Notes: generated by a model from the sequence alone, not told the origin. Positions 35,327 through 43,884 are shown, counted from the stretch's first letter. The stretch: 64,000 bases of DNA from Halosimplex rubrum (GCF_013415885.1 NZ_CP058910.1:2046001-2110000); one strand, 5' to 3'. Program-made: numbers and translations.

Positions 35327-35360
35327 GTTTATGCCGAGGCGTTAGTAGGATTCTACCAAC
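35327..35360 (+). promoter_or_regulatory. RND operon promoter with inverted-repeat operator candidate
   Basis: A TATA candidate GTTTATGC (35327-35334) is followed by GTTAGTAG-GATT-CTACCAAC (35341-35360), an inverted repeat with one mismatch in 8-bp arms. It covers the region between the TATA box and the expected start near 35357, where a repressor would act. Confidence 0.55.
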
Positions 35361-35372
35361 AGAGTTGTCGTG

Positions 35373-35414
35373 ATGGACGCATACATATCGGGAGACCGGC
35401 GGAGGGGTCGCTGA
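35373..35414 (+). CDS. 13-codon leader ORF coupled to the RND gene
   Basis: The ORF encodes MDAYISGDRRRGR and ends with TGA overlapping the ATG of the exporter gene (TGATG). A purine-rich GGAGGGG (35401-35407) inside it lies 6 nt before the exporter start and can act as its Shine-Dalgarno site. The arrangement mirrors the 13-codon leader before the ACT gene at 14790. Confidence 0.4.
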   Translation: MDAYISGDRRRGR

Positions 35415-38400
35415 TGGTCGGGATGGACGACGTGGCCGACGCCGTCGTCGACCACCGGCGGCTGGTGGTCGTGACCCTGCTCGTGGTGATCGGCGCGGTC
35501 GGCGCCGGCGCGGCGCAGGTCGAGGACTCGGCGTCGCTGTCGCAGTTCGAGACGAGCTCCGACGAGGCCGAGAAGCTCGAGTACGTCGACTCGAACTTCG
35601 GGTCGAGCGGGAACACGACGACCGTCCAGGTGATCGTCCGCGAGGACAACGTCCTCGCCCGCGAGTCGCTGCTCGAACAGTTGCGCTTCGAGCGCGCGCT
35701 CGTCGAGGACGACTCGATCAACCGAACGCTCGACGGGTCACAGGCTCCGGCGGGGATCGCCAACGTCGTCGCGACCGCGGCGATCCGGGAGGGGCAGGCG
35801 GCGAACCTGACCGAGCGCGGCCGGGCGCTGGGGGCCGAGCGCCAGCGGCTCAACGAGACCGGCGCGCGGCTGAGCGACGCCCTCAACCGGACGCGAGGGC
35901 TGCAACGGGACTACGTCGCGCTCAACCGCTCGCACGCCGCCGGCGAGGTCGACGACGCGACCTACCGTCAGCGGTCGGCGGCCATCGAGCGGAACCTGAC
36001 CGCCGTCCGGACCGACGCGACCGCGGGGCTGTCGGCCAACCAGAGCGAGACGTTCGGGAATCTCACCTCGCAGGCGCGGACGCTCCAGTCGCGGCTGGCC
36101 GCGCTGAACGCCTCCTACGAGCGGGGCGAGATCAACGAGTCGACCTATCGCCAGCGCTCCGGCGAGATCCAGGCGCAGTTCGGCGAGGTGTACGCCGGCA
36201 TCGAACGCGTCCTCGCGCCGGACGCCCGCGCGCTGGAGGAGCGGGCCGCCGCCCTGCAGGCCGACCGGGCCGCGCTCCAGGAGCGCGCCGAGAACGGTTC
36301 GACGCCGCCGCTCGCCGACCAGATCGACCGGATCGAGTCGATGAACGCCTCGGCGGTCGAGGCGAGCGTCGAGCGGGTGCTGAGCGAGGGGAGCGGGACG
36401 CAGGCGTTCGCGCTGATGCCGACCAGCTACGACCTCGGCTCGACGAGCGCCGACGCGACGATGATCGTCGTCACGCAGACGACGGAGTCGGCGGTCGCCC
36501 AGGGGTCGGCGAGCGCGCGCCTCCAGAACAGCCAGACCGAGATTCAGGACGTCGCCCGTGACCGGCTGAGCGGCGACGCGATGGTCTTCGGCGCGGGCAT
36601 CATCGCCGACGAGACCAACCGGTCGATGCAGGACAGCCTCACCGTCGTCGGTCCGTTCGCGATCCTATTCGTCCTCGTGGTGCTGACGGTCGCCTACCGG
36701 GACCTGCTGGACATCCTGCTGGGCGTCTTCGGGCTGGCGCTCACGTTGCTCCTGACGTTCGGCTACATGGGCTGGACGGGCGTGGCGTTCAACCAGCTGT
36801 TCGTCGCCATCCCGGTCCTGCTGATCGGGCTGTCGATCGACTACGCGATACACGTGTTCATGCGCCACCGGGAGGCACGCGAGGCGCGAAGCGCCTCGGA
36901 CGGCCGAGCGGGGAGCGACGCGACCCGCGAGGCGCGCGGCACGGAGGGAGACGGGGGCGACCCCGCGGCGGTCGCGGGGTCGATGCGGACGGCGCTGGCC
37001 GGCGTCGGCACGGCGCTGGTGCTGGTGACCGCGACGACCGTGATCGGGTTCCTCTCGAATCTCACCAGCCCCGTCGGTCCGATCCGCGAGTTCGGGATCG
37101 TCAGCGCGGTCGGCATCGTCGGCGCGCTCGTCGTCTTCGGCGCGCTGATCCCGGCGATCAAGGTCGAGGTCGACGCCGTCCTCGAAGGCCGCGGGTTCGA
37201 CCGACGCAAGCGGGCGTTCGGTACCGGCGGCGGGGCGTTCGGCCGCCTGCTCGAAGCCGGCGCGACGGCGGCCGACCGGGCGCCGTGGGCGGTCATTCTC
37301 GCCACGCTGCTGATCAGCGCCGGCGGTGCCTACGGCGCGACCGAGGTCGACACCTCCTTCGCGCAGACGGACTTCATCGCCGAGGAGCCGCCCGAGTGGA
37401 TGGATAACCTACCCGAGGAGATGCGACCCGGCGAGTACTCGATGCGGGCGACCTTCGAGTACGTCAACGACAACTTCCTGCGGGAGGACGCGACCGCGGA
37501 GTTCCTCTTCGAGGGCGAGGTGGCGACCGGCGACGCCCTCCAGCGGGTGAACCGGACCGGTGAACTCGCCGCCGAGAAGGGGGTGACCGTCGAGCTCTCG
37601 AACGGCGAGGCGGACGTGCGGAGCCCGCTGACGGTCATGCGGTCGGTCGCGGCGACCAACGAGACGTTCAACGCGACGCTGGCCGCCAGCGACACCGACG
37701 GCGACGGCGTCCCCGACCGCGACGTGGCGGGCGTCTTCGACGCCCTGTACGAGACGGCGCCCGACCAGGCCCGCCAGTACGTCCAGCGCGAGGACGGCGA
37801 GTACGAGGCCCTGCTGCTCACGGCGTCGCTGCGCGGCGGCGCCTCGGGGTCGGCGGTCACGACCCAGATGGACGCCGTCGAGTCGGCCGTCTCCGGCGGC
37901 GACGTGACCGTCACCGCGACCGGTCGGCCGATCGTCAACGAGATCGTCCAGTCGGACCTGCTCACCACCGTCGTCGAGAGCCTGATCATCACGCTCGTCG
38001 TCTCGTTCGTCTTCCTGATGGTCGTCTATCGCGTCGCGGAGGGGTCGGCGACGCTCGGGCTCGTGACGCTGTTGCCGGTCGTCTTCAACGTCTCGTGGAT
38101 CCTCGGGACGATGTACCTGCTGGAGATCCCCTTCAACGTGTTGACGGGGATGATCACGAGCCTGACCATCGGCCTCGGGGTGGCCTACTCGATCCACCTC
38201 AGCGAGCGGTTCAGTCTCGAACTGGATCGACGGGAGTCGGGCAGCGAGGCGATGCATACCGCCGTCACCGGCACCGGCGGTGCGCTGCTGGGGTCGGCGG
38301 CGACGACCGTCGGCGGCTTCGGCGTCCTCGTGTTCGCCATCCTGCCGCCGCTCCAGCAGTTCGGCTTCATCACCGGGCTCACGATCGTCTACGCGTTCCT

Positions 38401-39298
38401 CGCGAGCGTGTTCGTCCTCCCGAGCCTGCTCGCGGTGTGGAGCCGCCACTTCGGGCCCGCCGGCGCGTTCGACGCCGACGGCACCGGTGACGACGGGTCC
38501 GACGGCGGCGCGCCGACGGCGGACCCGATCGCCGGCGGCGCGGACGGTCGGTCCCCGGCGGTCGACGAACCCGCGGGGGCCGCCGATGGTGTCTCGTCGG
38601 GCGTCGGTTCGGCGGGATCGTCGGGTGCGGCGACCGCCGCGACCCCGACGGCCGGCGCGCGGACGAACGGCGACGCGGTGCCGTACGCCACCCGATCCGT
38701 CGAACCGACTCGCGTCTATCCCGGCGGGACCGCGCGCGTGACGGTCGCGCTCCCGTCGGCTTCGGGCCGGGTCGTCCTCCGCGAGACGCCGTCGGTCGGG
38801 TCGGTTTCGATCGACCGCGTCTCGCCCGAACCCGTCGAGCGGGTCGCCGCCGACGGGCGGGTGTACGCCGTCTGGGAGCTCGACGCCGAGGACGGCGAGC
38901 GAGCGGAACTCGAGTACACGCTCGCGGTCCCGGCGGGGCTGGCCGACGGCGAGACCGTCGCGTTCGACGGCGAGTTGCTCCTGCCGGACCACGCCGTGCC
39001 GGTCGCCGGCCCGGACGCGGCACCGGTCACGACGGACGTGGCCGGGGCCGTCATCGCCGACGGTCCCGTCGACGAGCGCGGCATCGCGGACGCGGGTCGG
39101 CACCTCGCGGCCGGACGGCTGTCGCCCGAGGCGTTCGAGCGCGTCACCCACGCGTGGCTCGACGAGCACGCCAGCGACGCGCCGACCGGCGAGTCGCCCC
39201 CGGGCGCGAACGGCTCGGGCGCGAACGGCTCGGGCGCGAGCGACTCGCGTGGGGACGCCCGCGCCGACGAGCGGCGGACGGAGGGGGACGATGACTGA
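35414..39298 (+). CDS. RND/MMPL-family exporter
   Basis: 1294-residue membrane protein with the double RND plan: one helix near the N-terminus (about 17-35), a long outer domain rich in N-x-T/S sites and coiled coil, a group of helices (about 410-600), a second outer domain, and a second group (about 855-1010). The family exports lipids, drugs or other hydrophobic compounds, driven by ions. The C-terminal 260 residues are an unusual soluble extension with a beta-rich part (SVEPTRVYPGGTARVTVALP) and a Gly/Ser/Asn tail. Residues about 490-520 in a cytoplasmic loop are an inserted palindromic repeat. The stop overlaps the TrmB-type regulator gene. Confidence 0.88.
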   Translation: MVGMDDVADAVVDHRRLVVVTLLVVIGAVGAGAAQVEDSASLSQFETSSDEAEKLEYVDSNFGSSGNTTTVQVIVREDNVLARESLLEQLRFERALVEDDSINRTLDGSQAPAGIANVVATAAIREGQAANLTERGRALGAERQRLNETGARLSDALNRTRGLQRDYVALNRSHAAGEVDDATYRQRSAAIERNLTAVRTDATAGLSANQSETFGNLTSQARTLQSRLAALNASYERGEINESTYRQRSGEIQAQFGEVYAGIERVLAPDARALEERAAALQADRAALQERAENGSTPPLADQIDRIESMNASAVEASVERVLSEGSGTQAFALMPTSYDLGSTSADATMIVVTQTTESAVAQGSASARLQNSQTEIQDVARDRLSGDAMVFGAGIIADETNRSMQDSLTVVGPFAILFVLVVLTVAYRDLLDILLGVFGLALTLLLTFGYMGWTGVAFNQLFVAIPVLLIGLSIDYAIHVFMRHREAREARSASDGRAGSDATREARGTEGDGGDPAAVAGSMRTALAGVGTALVLVTATTVIGFLSNLTSPVGPIREFGIVSAVGIVGALVVFGALIPAIKVEVDAVLEGRGFDRRKRAFGTGGGAFGRLLEAGATAADRAPWAVILATLLISAGGAYGATEVDTSFAQTDFIAEEPPEWMDNLPEEMRPGEYSMRATFEYVNDNFLREDATAEFLFEGEVATGDALQRVNRTGELAAEKGVTVELSNGEADVRSPLTVMRSVAATNETFNATLAASDTDGDGVPDRDVAGVFDALYETAPDQARQYVQREDGEYEALLLTASLRGGASGSAVTTQMDAVESAVSGGDVTVTATGRPIVNEIVQSDLLTTVVESLIITLVVSFVFLMVVYRVAEGSATLGLVTLLPVVFNVSWILGTMYLLEIPFNVLTGMITSLTIGLGVAYSIHLSERFSLELDRRESGSEAMHTAVTGTGGALLGSAATTVGGFGVLVFAILPPLQQFGFITGLTIVYAFLASVFVLPSLLAVWSRHFGPAGAFDADGTGDDGSDGGAPTADPIAGGADGRSPAVDEPAGAADGVSSGVGSAGSSGAATAATPTAGARTNGDAVPYATRSVEPTRVYPGGTARVTVALPSASGRVVLRETPSVGSVSIDRVSPEPVERVAADGRVYAVWELDAEDGERAELEYTLAVPAGLADGETVAFDGELLLPDHAVPVAGPDAAPVTTDVAGAVIADGPVDERGIADAGRHLAAGRLSPEAFERVTHAWLDEHASDAPTGESPPGANGSGANGSGASDSRGDARADERRTEGDDD
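36880..36937 (+). repeat. Palindromic repeat inside the RND gene
   Basis: CGAGGCGC-GAA-GCGCCTCG (36880-36898) followed by GACGGCCGAGCGGGGA and GACCCGCGAG. It matches the repeats at 23360-23410 and 43730-43790. It encodes EARSASDGRAGSDATREA within a loop that is normally short in this family. Confidence 0.65.
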
Positions 39299-40073
39299 CG
39301 ACGGCGAGGCCGAGGCGGTCGAGGCGCTCCAGCGGCTCGGGCTCTCGAAGTACGAGGCGGGGGTGTTCGTCGCCCTCGAACGGCTCGGGACCGGGACCGC
39401 CCGCGACGTGGACCGGATGACCGACGTGCCCCGCTCGCAGGTGTACGGCGCCGCCGAGAACCTCGAAGAGCGCGGCCTCGTCGAGGTCCAGCAGTCCAAC
39501 CCGATCCAGTACCGCGCGGTCCCGCTGGCGGAGGCCCGCGAGACGCTCGCCGAGCGCTTCGAGCGCGAGCAGGACCGCGCGTTCGAGTACCTCGAGGCGG
39601 CCAGGCGGGGCGCCGACCACGAGGACGAACACCAGGAGGGCGTCTGGACCGTTCACGGCCGCGACAACGTCTCCTCGCGGGTCCGGCAGATCGTCGCCGA
39701 CGCCGAGGAGAGCGTCCTCTACGCGGGCGGGACGGACCTGCTCGACGACGAGGTCGCCGCGGCCCTGCGCGAGCGGGCCGAGGAGGTCGACGTGTGGGTC
39801 TGCAGCGCGCACGTCGACGACCCGGAACTCGCCGAGGCGTTCGCCGATTCGGCGGTCACGCTCGCGCCGTTCCCGGACGACCCGACCGACGACGCCGCCG
39901 GGCGGCTGCTCGCCGTCGACGGCCACACGATCCTGCTCAGCGTCCTCGGCGGCGAGGAACTGCCGGGCGTCCGCAAGGAGACCGCCATCTGGAGCGCCGA
40001 CACCGGGATCGCGACGGTCCTGCTGGAGCTGTTGCGAAGTCACGTCGTCGACGACATCGACGCAGAACTGTAG
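39291..40073 (+). CDS. TrmB-family transcriptional regulator
   Basis: 260-residue protein. Residues about 8-80 form a winged helix of the TrmB type (LGLSKYEAGVFVALERLG, then ARDVDRMTDVPRSQVYGAAENLEERGLV). The C-terminal part (about 120-255) resembles the phospholipase-D-like or effector domain of TrmB proteins without the sugar-binding site. It overlaps the exporter gene by 8 nt, so it probably controls its own operon, perhaps through the inverted repeat at 35341-35360. Confidence 0.85.
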   Translation: MTDDGEAEAVEALQRLGLSKYEAGVFVALERLGTGTARDVDRMTDVPRSQVYGAAENLEERGLVEVQQSNPIQYRAVPLAEARETLAERFEREQDRAFEYLEAARRGADHEDEHQEGVWTVHGRDNVSSRVRQIVADAEESVLYAGGTDLLDDEVAAALRERAEEVDVWVCSAHVDDPELAEAFADSAVTLAPFPDDPTDDAAGRLLAVDGHTILLSVLGGEELPGVRKETAIWSADTGIATVLLELLRSHVVDDIDAEL

Positions 40074-40141
40074 CGCCGGTCACCCCCGCGACCGGTGTGG
40101 TTCGAGCCCGTGGGCGGTGCGATTCGGTCTCCGCGGCCGGT

Positions 40142-40669
40142 CTACTGCATCCCGGTGAGCTTGGCGACGTAGACGAGACTGAGCATGTGGTCGTCCACGT
40201 CGAGGTCGTTGCCGTCGTTCGACCCGCTCTCGTCGATCCCCAGGAGGTAGTCGTTGAGCTGGCCGGCCACGTCCTCGGTGATCCAGTCGATCGACTCGTA
40301 GTAGCTCAGCGCGTCGGCGGCGCCCTTGTAGCCGGCGTGCATCAGCAGGAACTCCAGCCACTCGAAGACGACGAACTCGGCGGCGTACGTGTCGGGCACG
40401 GCCCGCAGATACGGCTTTTCGAGGTCCTCGGAGCCGCCGACCAGCGGGAGGAGTTCGCGGTAGAGCCCCGCGCGGAACGAGTCACCGGCGGACATGCTCG
40501 CGTCGCCCACGTCGTCGAGGGGCCCCCACTCCGCCTCGCTCGGGTCGTCCGGCCGCGGGTCCTCCGGTCGGCCGTCGCTCGGTCGCGGGTCCTCGGCGTC
40601 GAGGTCGTCGCGCTTGCGCGCCATCTCGCGCAGCTCGTTTAAGTCGTAGTCCCGGGGGTTGATCGTCAT
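40142..40669 (-). CDS. ArlD/E (FlaD/E)-domain protein
   Basis: 175-residue protein. The C-terminal half (about 80-140) carries the conserved domain of archaellum accessory proteins ArlD/ArlE: YLRAVPDTYAAEFVVFEWLE followed by FLLMHAGYKGAADALSYYESIDWI. The N-terminal half is acidic and charged with DPRPSDGRPEDPRPDD repeats, and lacks the coiled coil of full-length ArlD. No other archaellum genes lie in this window. It is divergent from a ParA-CheW pair, which suggests a chemotaxis or motor-positioning role. Confidence 0.8.
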   Translation of the reverse strand: MTINPRDYDLNELREMARKRDDLDAEDPRPSDGRPEDPRPDDPSEAEWGPLDDVGDASMSAGDSFRAGLYRELLPLVGGSEDLEKPYLRAVPDTYAAEFVVFEWLEFLLMHAGYKGAADALSYYESIDWITEDVAGQLNDYLLGIDESGSNDGNDLDVDDHMLSLVYVAKLTGMQ

Positions 40670-40851
40670 CGATACTGAGTCTATTCCGCCCCGTCCTGAT
40701 AAATCTTGCACACGGTCAGACGCCCGTCTGACGGCGTCTCGGCCGTGTTCGGTCCGCTCGCCGCCCGTCGCGGGCTGGCGATCTCGGAACGGCATCGGTC
40801 GCCGGCGGCCCGGCGGCCGGTCGCCGTCGACCGATTTCAACGTTTGATATC

Positions 40852-40875
40852 CCGGCGCGTAATTTTATACGCCGG
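40852..40875 (+). promoter_or_regulatory. parA promoter flanked by inverted repeat
   Basis: The TATA-like AATTTTATAC (40861-40870) is bracketed by CCGGCG (40852-40857) and CGCCGG (40870-40875). It is centred about 30 nt upstream of the parA GTG start. A factor bound to the arms would cover the TATA box; ParA proteins are often autoregulated. Confidence 0.45.
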
Positions 40876-40896
40876 TAGGGCCGACTCCGGGACAAC

Positions 40897-41793
40897 GTGG
40901 CGAGAAGCACCGGATCGGCGCGCATCTGCGTGACCAACGCGAAGGGCGGGACCGGCAAGACGACCGTCGCGATCAACGTCGCGGGGGCACTCTCAGAGCG
41001 CGGTCGCGACGTGCTGTTCGTCGACCTGGACCCGCAGGGTAACGCGACCGAGGGGCTCGGCCTGCTCGAGGAGTACGACGCGGCGCCGCCGACGCTGTTC
41101 GACGTGCTGACCGACGGCGACCAGCGCGACCGGATGGGCGAGCTGGTGGTCGAGCACCCCGAGATGGACGTGGTCCCGAGCAACATCGACATGCTCCAGG
41201 CCGAGCGCGAGCTGACCATCGCGGATCTGGTGGCCCGCGCGACCGAGGGCGACGCGGACATCGACCCGGCGGCGCTGTCGGCGCTGGCGGTCAACGTCAC
41301 GCCCGACACGGTCGCGGGCGGCCACGCGCTGGACACGCTCGACGACGCGCTCGCGGCCGTCGAGGACGACTACGACTACGTCGTCGTCGACTCGCCGCCG
41401 TTCTACGGCAAACTGACCGACACCGGCATCTACGCGACCCGGAACATCCTCGTTCCGGCGCTGACGGAGGCCACCTCCGAGCGGGCCATCGAGCTGCTCA
41501 TCGACCAGATGACCGCGCTGGAGGGCCAGACGGGCATCGCCGTCGACACGCTCGGCGTCGTGGCGAATCGGGTCGAGACCACGGGCGAGGACGAGACGAT
41601 GCTGGAGTGGTTCGAGGCGGTCTTCTCCGACGACGCCGTCTGGGAGGTCCGCAAGCGCGTGGCGCTCCAGCGGGCGTTCTCGGCGGGCGAGTCGATCTTC
41701 GCCTACGACCCGTCGGTCGACATGGCCGACGTGTTCCTCGATATCGCGGCGGATCTGGACCGGCAGTTCGACTACGCGGAGGTAACAGCATGA
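40897..41793 (+). CDS. parA: ParA/MinD-family ATPase
   Basis: 298-residue P-loop ATPase with deviant Walker A NAKGGTGKTT (14-23; the first Lys is typical of ParA/MinD), the switch FVDLDPQGNAT and Walker B VVVDSPPF. There is no C-terminal amphipathic MinD helix, so it resembles DNA- or cargo-positioning ParA proteins. GTG start, leaderless, with a TATA box 30 nt upstream. Its stop overlaps the CheW gene by 4 nt, a strong sign that it positions or counts chemosensory clusters. Confidence 0.9.
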   Translation: MARSTGSARICVTNAKGGTGKTTVAINVAGALSERGRDVLFVDLDPQGNATEGLGLLEEYDAAPPTLFDVLTDGDQRDRMGELVVEHPEMDVVPSNIDMLQAERELTIADLVARATEGDADIDPAALSALAVNVTPDTVAGGHALDTLDDALAAVEDDYDYVVVDSPPFYGKLTDTGIYATRNILVPALTEATSERAIELLIDQMTALEGQTGIAVDTLGVVANRVETTGEDETMLEWFEAVFSDDAVWEVRKRVALQRAFSAGESIFAYDPSVDMADVFLDIAADLDRQFDYAEVTA

Positions 41794-42875
41794 CCGACGA
41801 CGACGAACGCATGGACCGGGCCCGCCGCATCCGCGAGATGCGCGAGGGATCCCGGCCGGACGACGAGGCACAGGACGACGACCGAACCGACGCGGACGAC
41901 GACTCCGCCGACGCGACGGCCGACGAATCGGCGGCCGCCGAGCCCGACGAGGTGCCGGAAGGCGACGCCGGGTCCGACGAGGTGCCGGAAGGCGACGCCG
42001 GGTCCGACGAGGTGCCGGAAGGCGACGCCGAGTCCGGCGAACCGGCGGTCGACGAACCGGGCGAGCCGGACGGAGCGGCGGAGACGGAGGCCGACGGCGG
42101 CCCCGACGCGACCGACGACGGCGGCGACTCGACCGAGGGAGGCGCCGACCCCGCGGCGGACGACGAGCCGTCCGAGACCGGACCGTCCGCCGACGAGGCC
42201 GCCGAGGCCGTGGCGAACCTGGACATCGACGAGGAAGCGGTCGGCGGTGGCGGCGGCGACGACGGCGACGGCACTATCCACATCCCCGGCGCCGACGTGG
42301 GCGACGTGGACGTCGACGTGGCAGAGATGGCCCGTCAGGCCGGCCTGAGCTCCGGCGGCTCGGCGTCGGGAGACGGCGAACCGGCCGACGGCACCGAGGC
42401 CGCCGAGATGGGCATCGGCGCGGCGGGCCGGGCGGCGGCGGAACAGGAGACGGGCGAGGAGACCCGCGTGCTGGAGTTCGCGCTGGGCGACGAGCAGTAC
42501 TGTCTCGACATCGAGTACGTCGAGGAGATCGTCAAGCGCGAGACGGTCACGCGCGTGCCGAACACGCCCGACTGCGTCGAGGGCGTCGTCGACCTGCGCG
42601 GGCAGATCACGACCATCCTCGATCCGAAGGTCCTGCTCGACATCGACCAGGCGGGGAGCAAGGACCTCATCGTCGTCTTCGACCCCGAGGCGTTCGACGA
42701 CCAGGGCGCCGTCGGCTGGGTCGTCGACGACGTGAACCAGGTGACGCCGATCACCGAGGAGGAGGTCAACGACTCGCCCGTCGACCAGGACCACATCAAC
42801 GGCGTCGTCGACCGCGACGGCGATTTCGTCATCTGGACGACCCCCGAACTCGACCTCGACGAAGTGGCCGGGTAG
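41790..42875 (+). CDS. cheW: CheW-family chemotaxis coupling protein with long acidic extension
   Basis: 361 residues. The C-terminal CheW domain (about 225-361) contains VLEFALGDEQYCLDIEYVEE, GVVDLRGQITTILDPKVLL and the closing beta strand VIWTTPELDLDE, so it should bind CheA and transducer tips. The first 220 residues are disordered, very acidic, and include three copies of a 10-residue unit (DEVPEGDAGS) encoded by 30-bp repeats. Ordinary CheW is only about 150-180 residues. It is translationally coupled to parA. Confidence 0.92.
   Translation: MTDDDERMDRARRIREMREGSRPDDEAQDDDRTDADDDSADATADESAAAEPDEVPEGDAGSDEVPEGDAGSDEVPEGDAESGEPAVDEPGEPDGAAETEADGGPDATDDGGDSTEGGADPAADDEPSETGPSADEAAEAVANLDIDEEAVGGGGGDDGDGTIHIPGADVGDVDVDVAEMARQAGLSSGGSASGDGEPADGTEAAEMGIGAAGRAAAEQETGEETRVLEFALGDEQYCLDIEYVEEIVKRETVTRVPNTPDCVEGVVDLRGQITTILDPKVLLDIDQAGSKDLIVVFDPEAFDDQGAVGWVVDDVNQVTPITEEEVNDSPVDQDHINGVVDRDGDFVIWTTPELDLDEVAG
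41946..42035 (+). repeat. Three 30-bp tandem repeats in cheW
   Basis: The 30-bp unit begins GACGAGGTGCCGGAAGGCGA and is repeated at 41946, 41976 and 42006. The first two units are identical and the third differs only at its end (GAGTCC for GGGTCC). It encodes DEVPEGDAGS repeats. Unit number may vary between strains by slippage. Confidence 0.95.
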
Positions 42876-42944
42876 CCCCCGACCGGATACCCTCGTGGCC
42901 GTCGCCGGCACCACGCTTACGGCCGCGGCGGCCGATTCCCGCGC

Positions 42945-43739
42945 ATGGTCGACGACCACCGCGGAAACGCAGTCAGGGACCGGATCGTGGCGGACGAGGT
43001 CGCGCTGGGCGTCCTCGACAACACGTACAGTCCGACGCTCGTCGAGTTCTACGGCGAACTCGGGATGGACTTCGTCTGGCTCGACTTCGAACACGGCGGC
43101 CCGAGCCCCTGGGACGCGACCGCGATGGAGGACCTGCTGCGAGCGGCCGAGTGTACCGGAACGGAAGTCCTCGCGCGGGTGCCGACCACCGAGCCCGCGC
43201 TGGTCCGGAAGACGCTGGACGCCGGCGTCCGGAACCTCTTCCTCTCGCGGGTCGGCGGCGTCGACGAAGTGGAGCGAGCCGCGCGAGCGGCCCGTTTCGA
43301 GTACGACGGCGAACCGGGCGACCGCGGGCTCGCCAACCCCCGGGCCCGCCGCTGGGGACAGGCCGACGACTACGTCGCGACGGAGGACGAGGAGGTCTTC
43401 TTCGGCGTGACCGTCGAGAACCGCGAGGCCGTCGAGGTGATCGACGATATCGTCGCCGTCCCCGAGCTCGACTTCGTCTTCGCCGGTCCGCTCGACCTGT
43501 CAGTGTCGCTGGGTCACCCCGGCGAACTCGACCACCCCGAGGTCCGGGAAGGGATCGAGACGATCCGCTCGACCGCGGTCGAGTCGGACGTGGCACTGGG
43601 CGGGCTCGGCTTCGGGACCGAGGACGTGAACGAGAAGGCCGCCAACGGCTACCAGTTGCTCCACGTCGGGAGCACGACCGGCGCGGTGCAGTCGGCGGTC
43701 GAGGGGTGGCTGGACGGGTTCGAGGGCCGGGAGGCGTGA
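42945..43739 (+). CDS. HpcH/HpaI-family aldolase
   Basis: 264-residue class II (metal-dependent) pyruvate-type aldolase, TIM barrel. The motif MDFVWLDFEHGG (about 44-55) carries substrate-binding and metal residues, the metal acids appear again in VFFGVTVENREAVE and FVFAGPLDLSVSLG, and RVPTTEPALVRKTLDAGVRNL contains the conserved Arg. Substrates in this family are 2-keto-3-deoxy acids such as 4-hydroxy-2-oxoheptanedioate. The C-terminus EGREA comes from a palindromic repeat that continues past the stop. Confidence 0.88.
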   Translation: MVDDHRGNAVRDRIVADEVALGVLDNTYSPTLVEFYGELGMDFVWLDFEHGGPSPWDATAMEDLLRAAECTGTEVLARVPTTEPALVRKTLDAGVRNLFLSRVGGVDEVERAARAARFEYDGEPGDRGLANPRARRWGQADDYVATEDEEVFFGVTVENREAVEVIDDIVAVPELDFVFAGPLDLSVSLGHPGELDHPEVREGIETIRSTAVESDVALGGLGFGTEDVNEKAANGYQLLHVGSTTGAVQSAVEGWLDGFEGREA

Positions 43740-43790
43740 GCGAAGCGAGCGCCTCCGGACGGCGAGCGGGGAGGCACGACCCGCGAACAG
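43730..43790 (+). repeat. Palindromic repeat at the aldolase 3' end
   Basis: GGAGGCG (43730-43736) and CGCCTCC (43750-43756) form the hairpin, then GGACGGCGAGCGGGGA and GACCCGCGA follow. It is the third member of the family seen at 23360 and 36880. Here the element's frame (REA-stop-AKRAPPDGERGG) contains TGA, which is the stop of the aldolase gene. Confidence 0.55.
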
Positions 43791-43884
43791 CGAGGGCCCA
43801 ACGGAGTGAGCGTCTCCGATAGCCGAGCGCAGCGACTGACGCCGGTCAGTCCGGGACCGTCCGGTGGGTCCGAGACCGGCGCGC

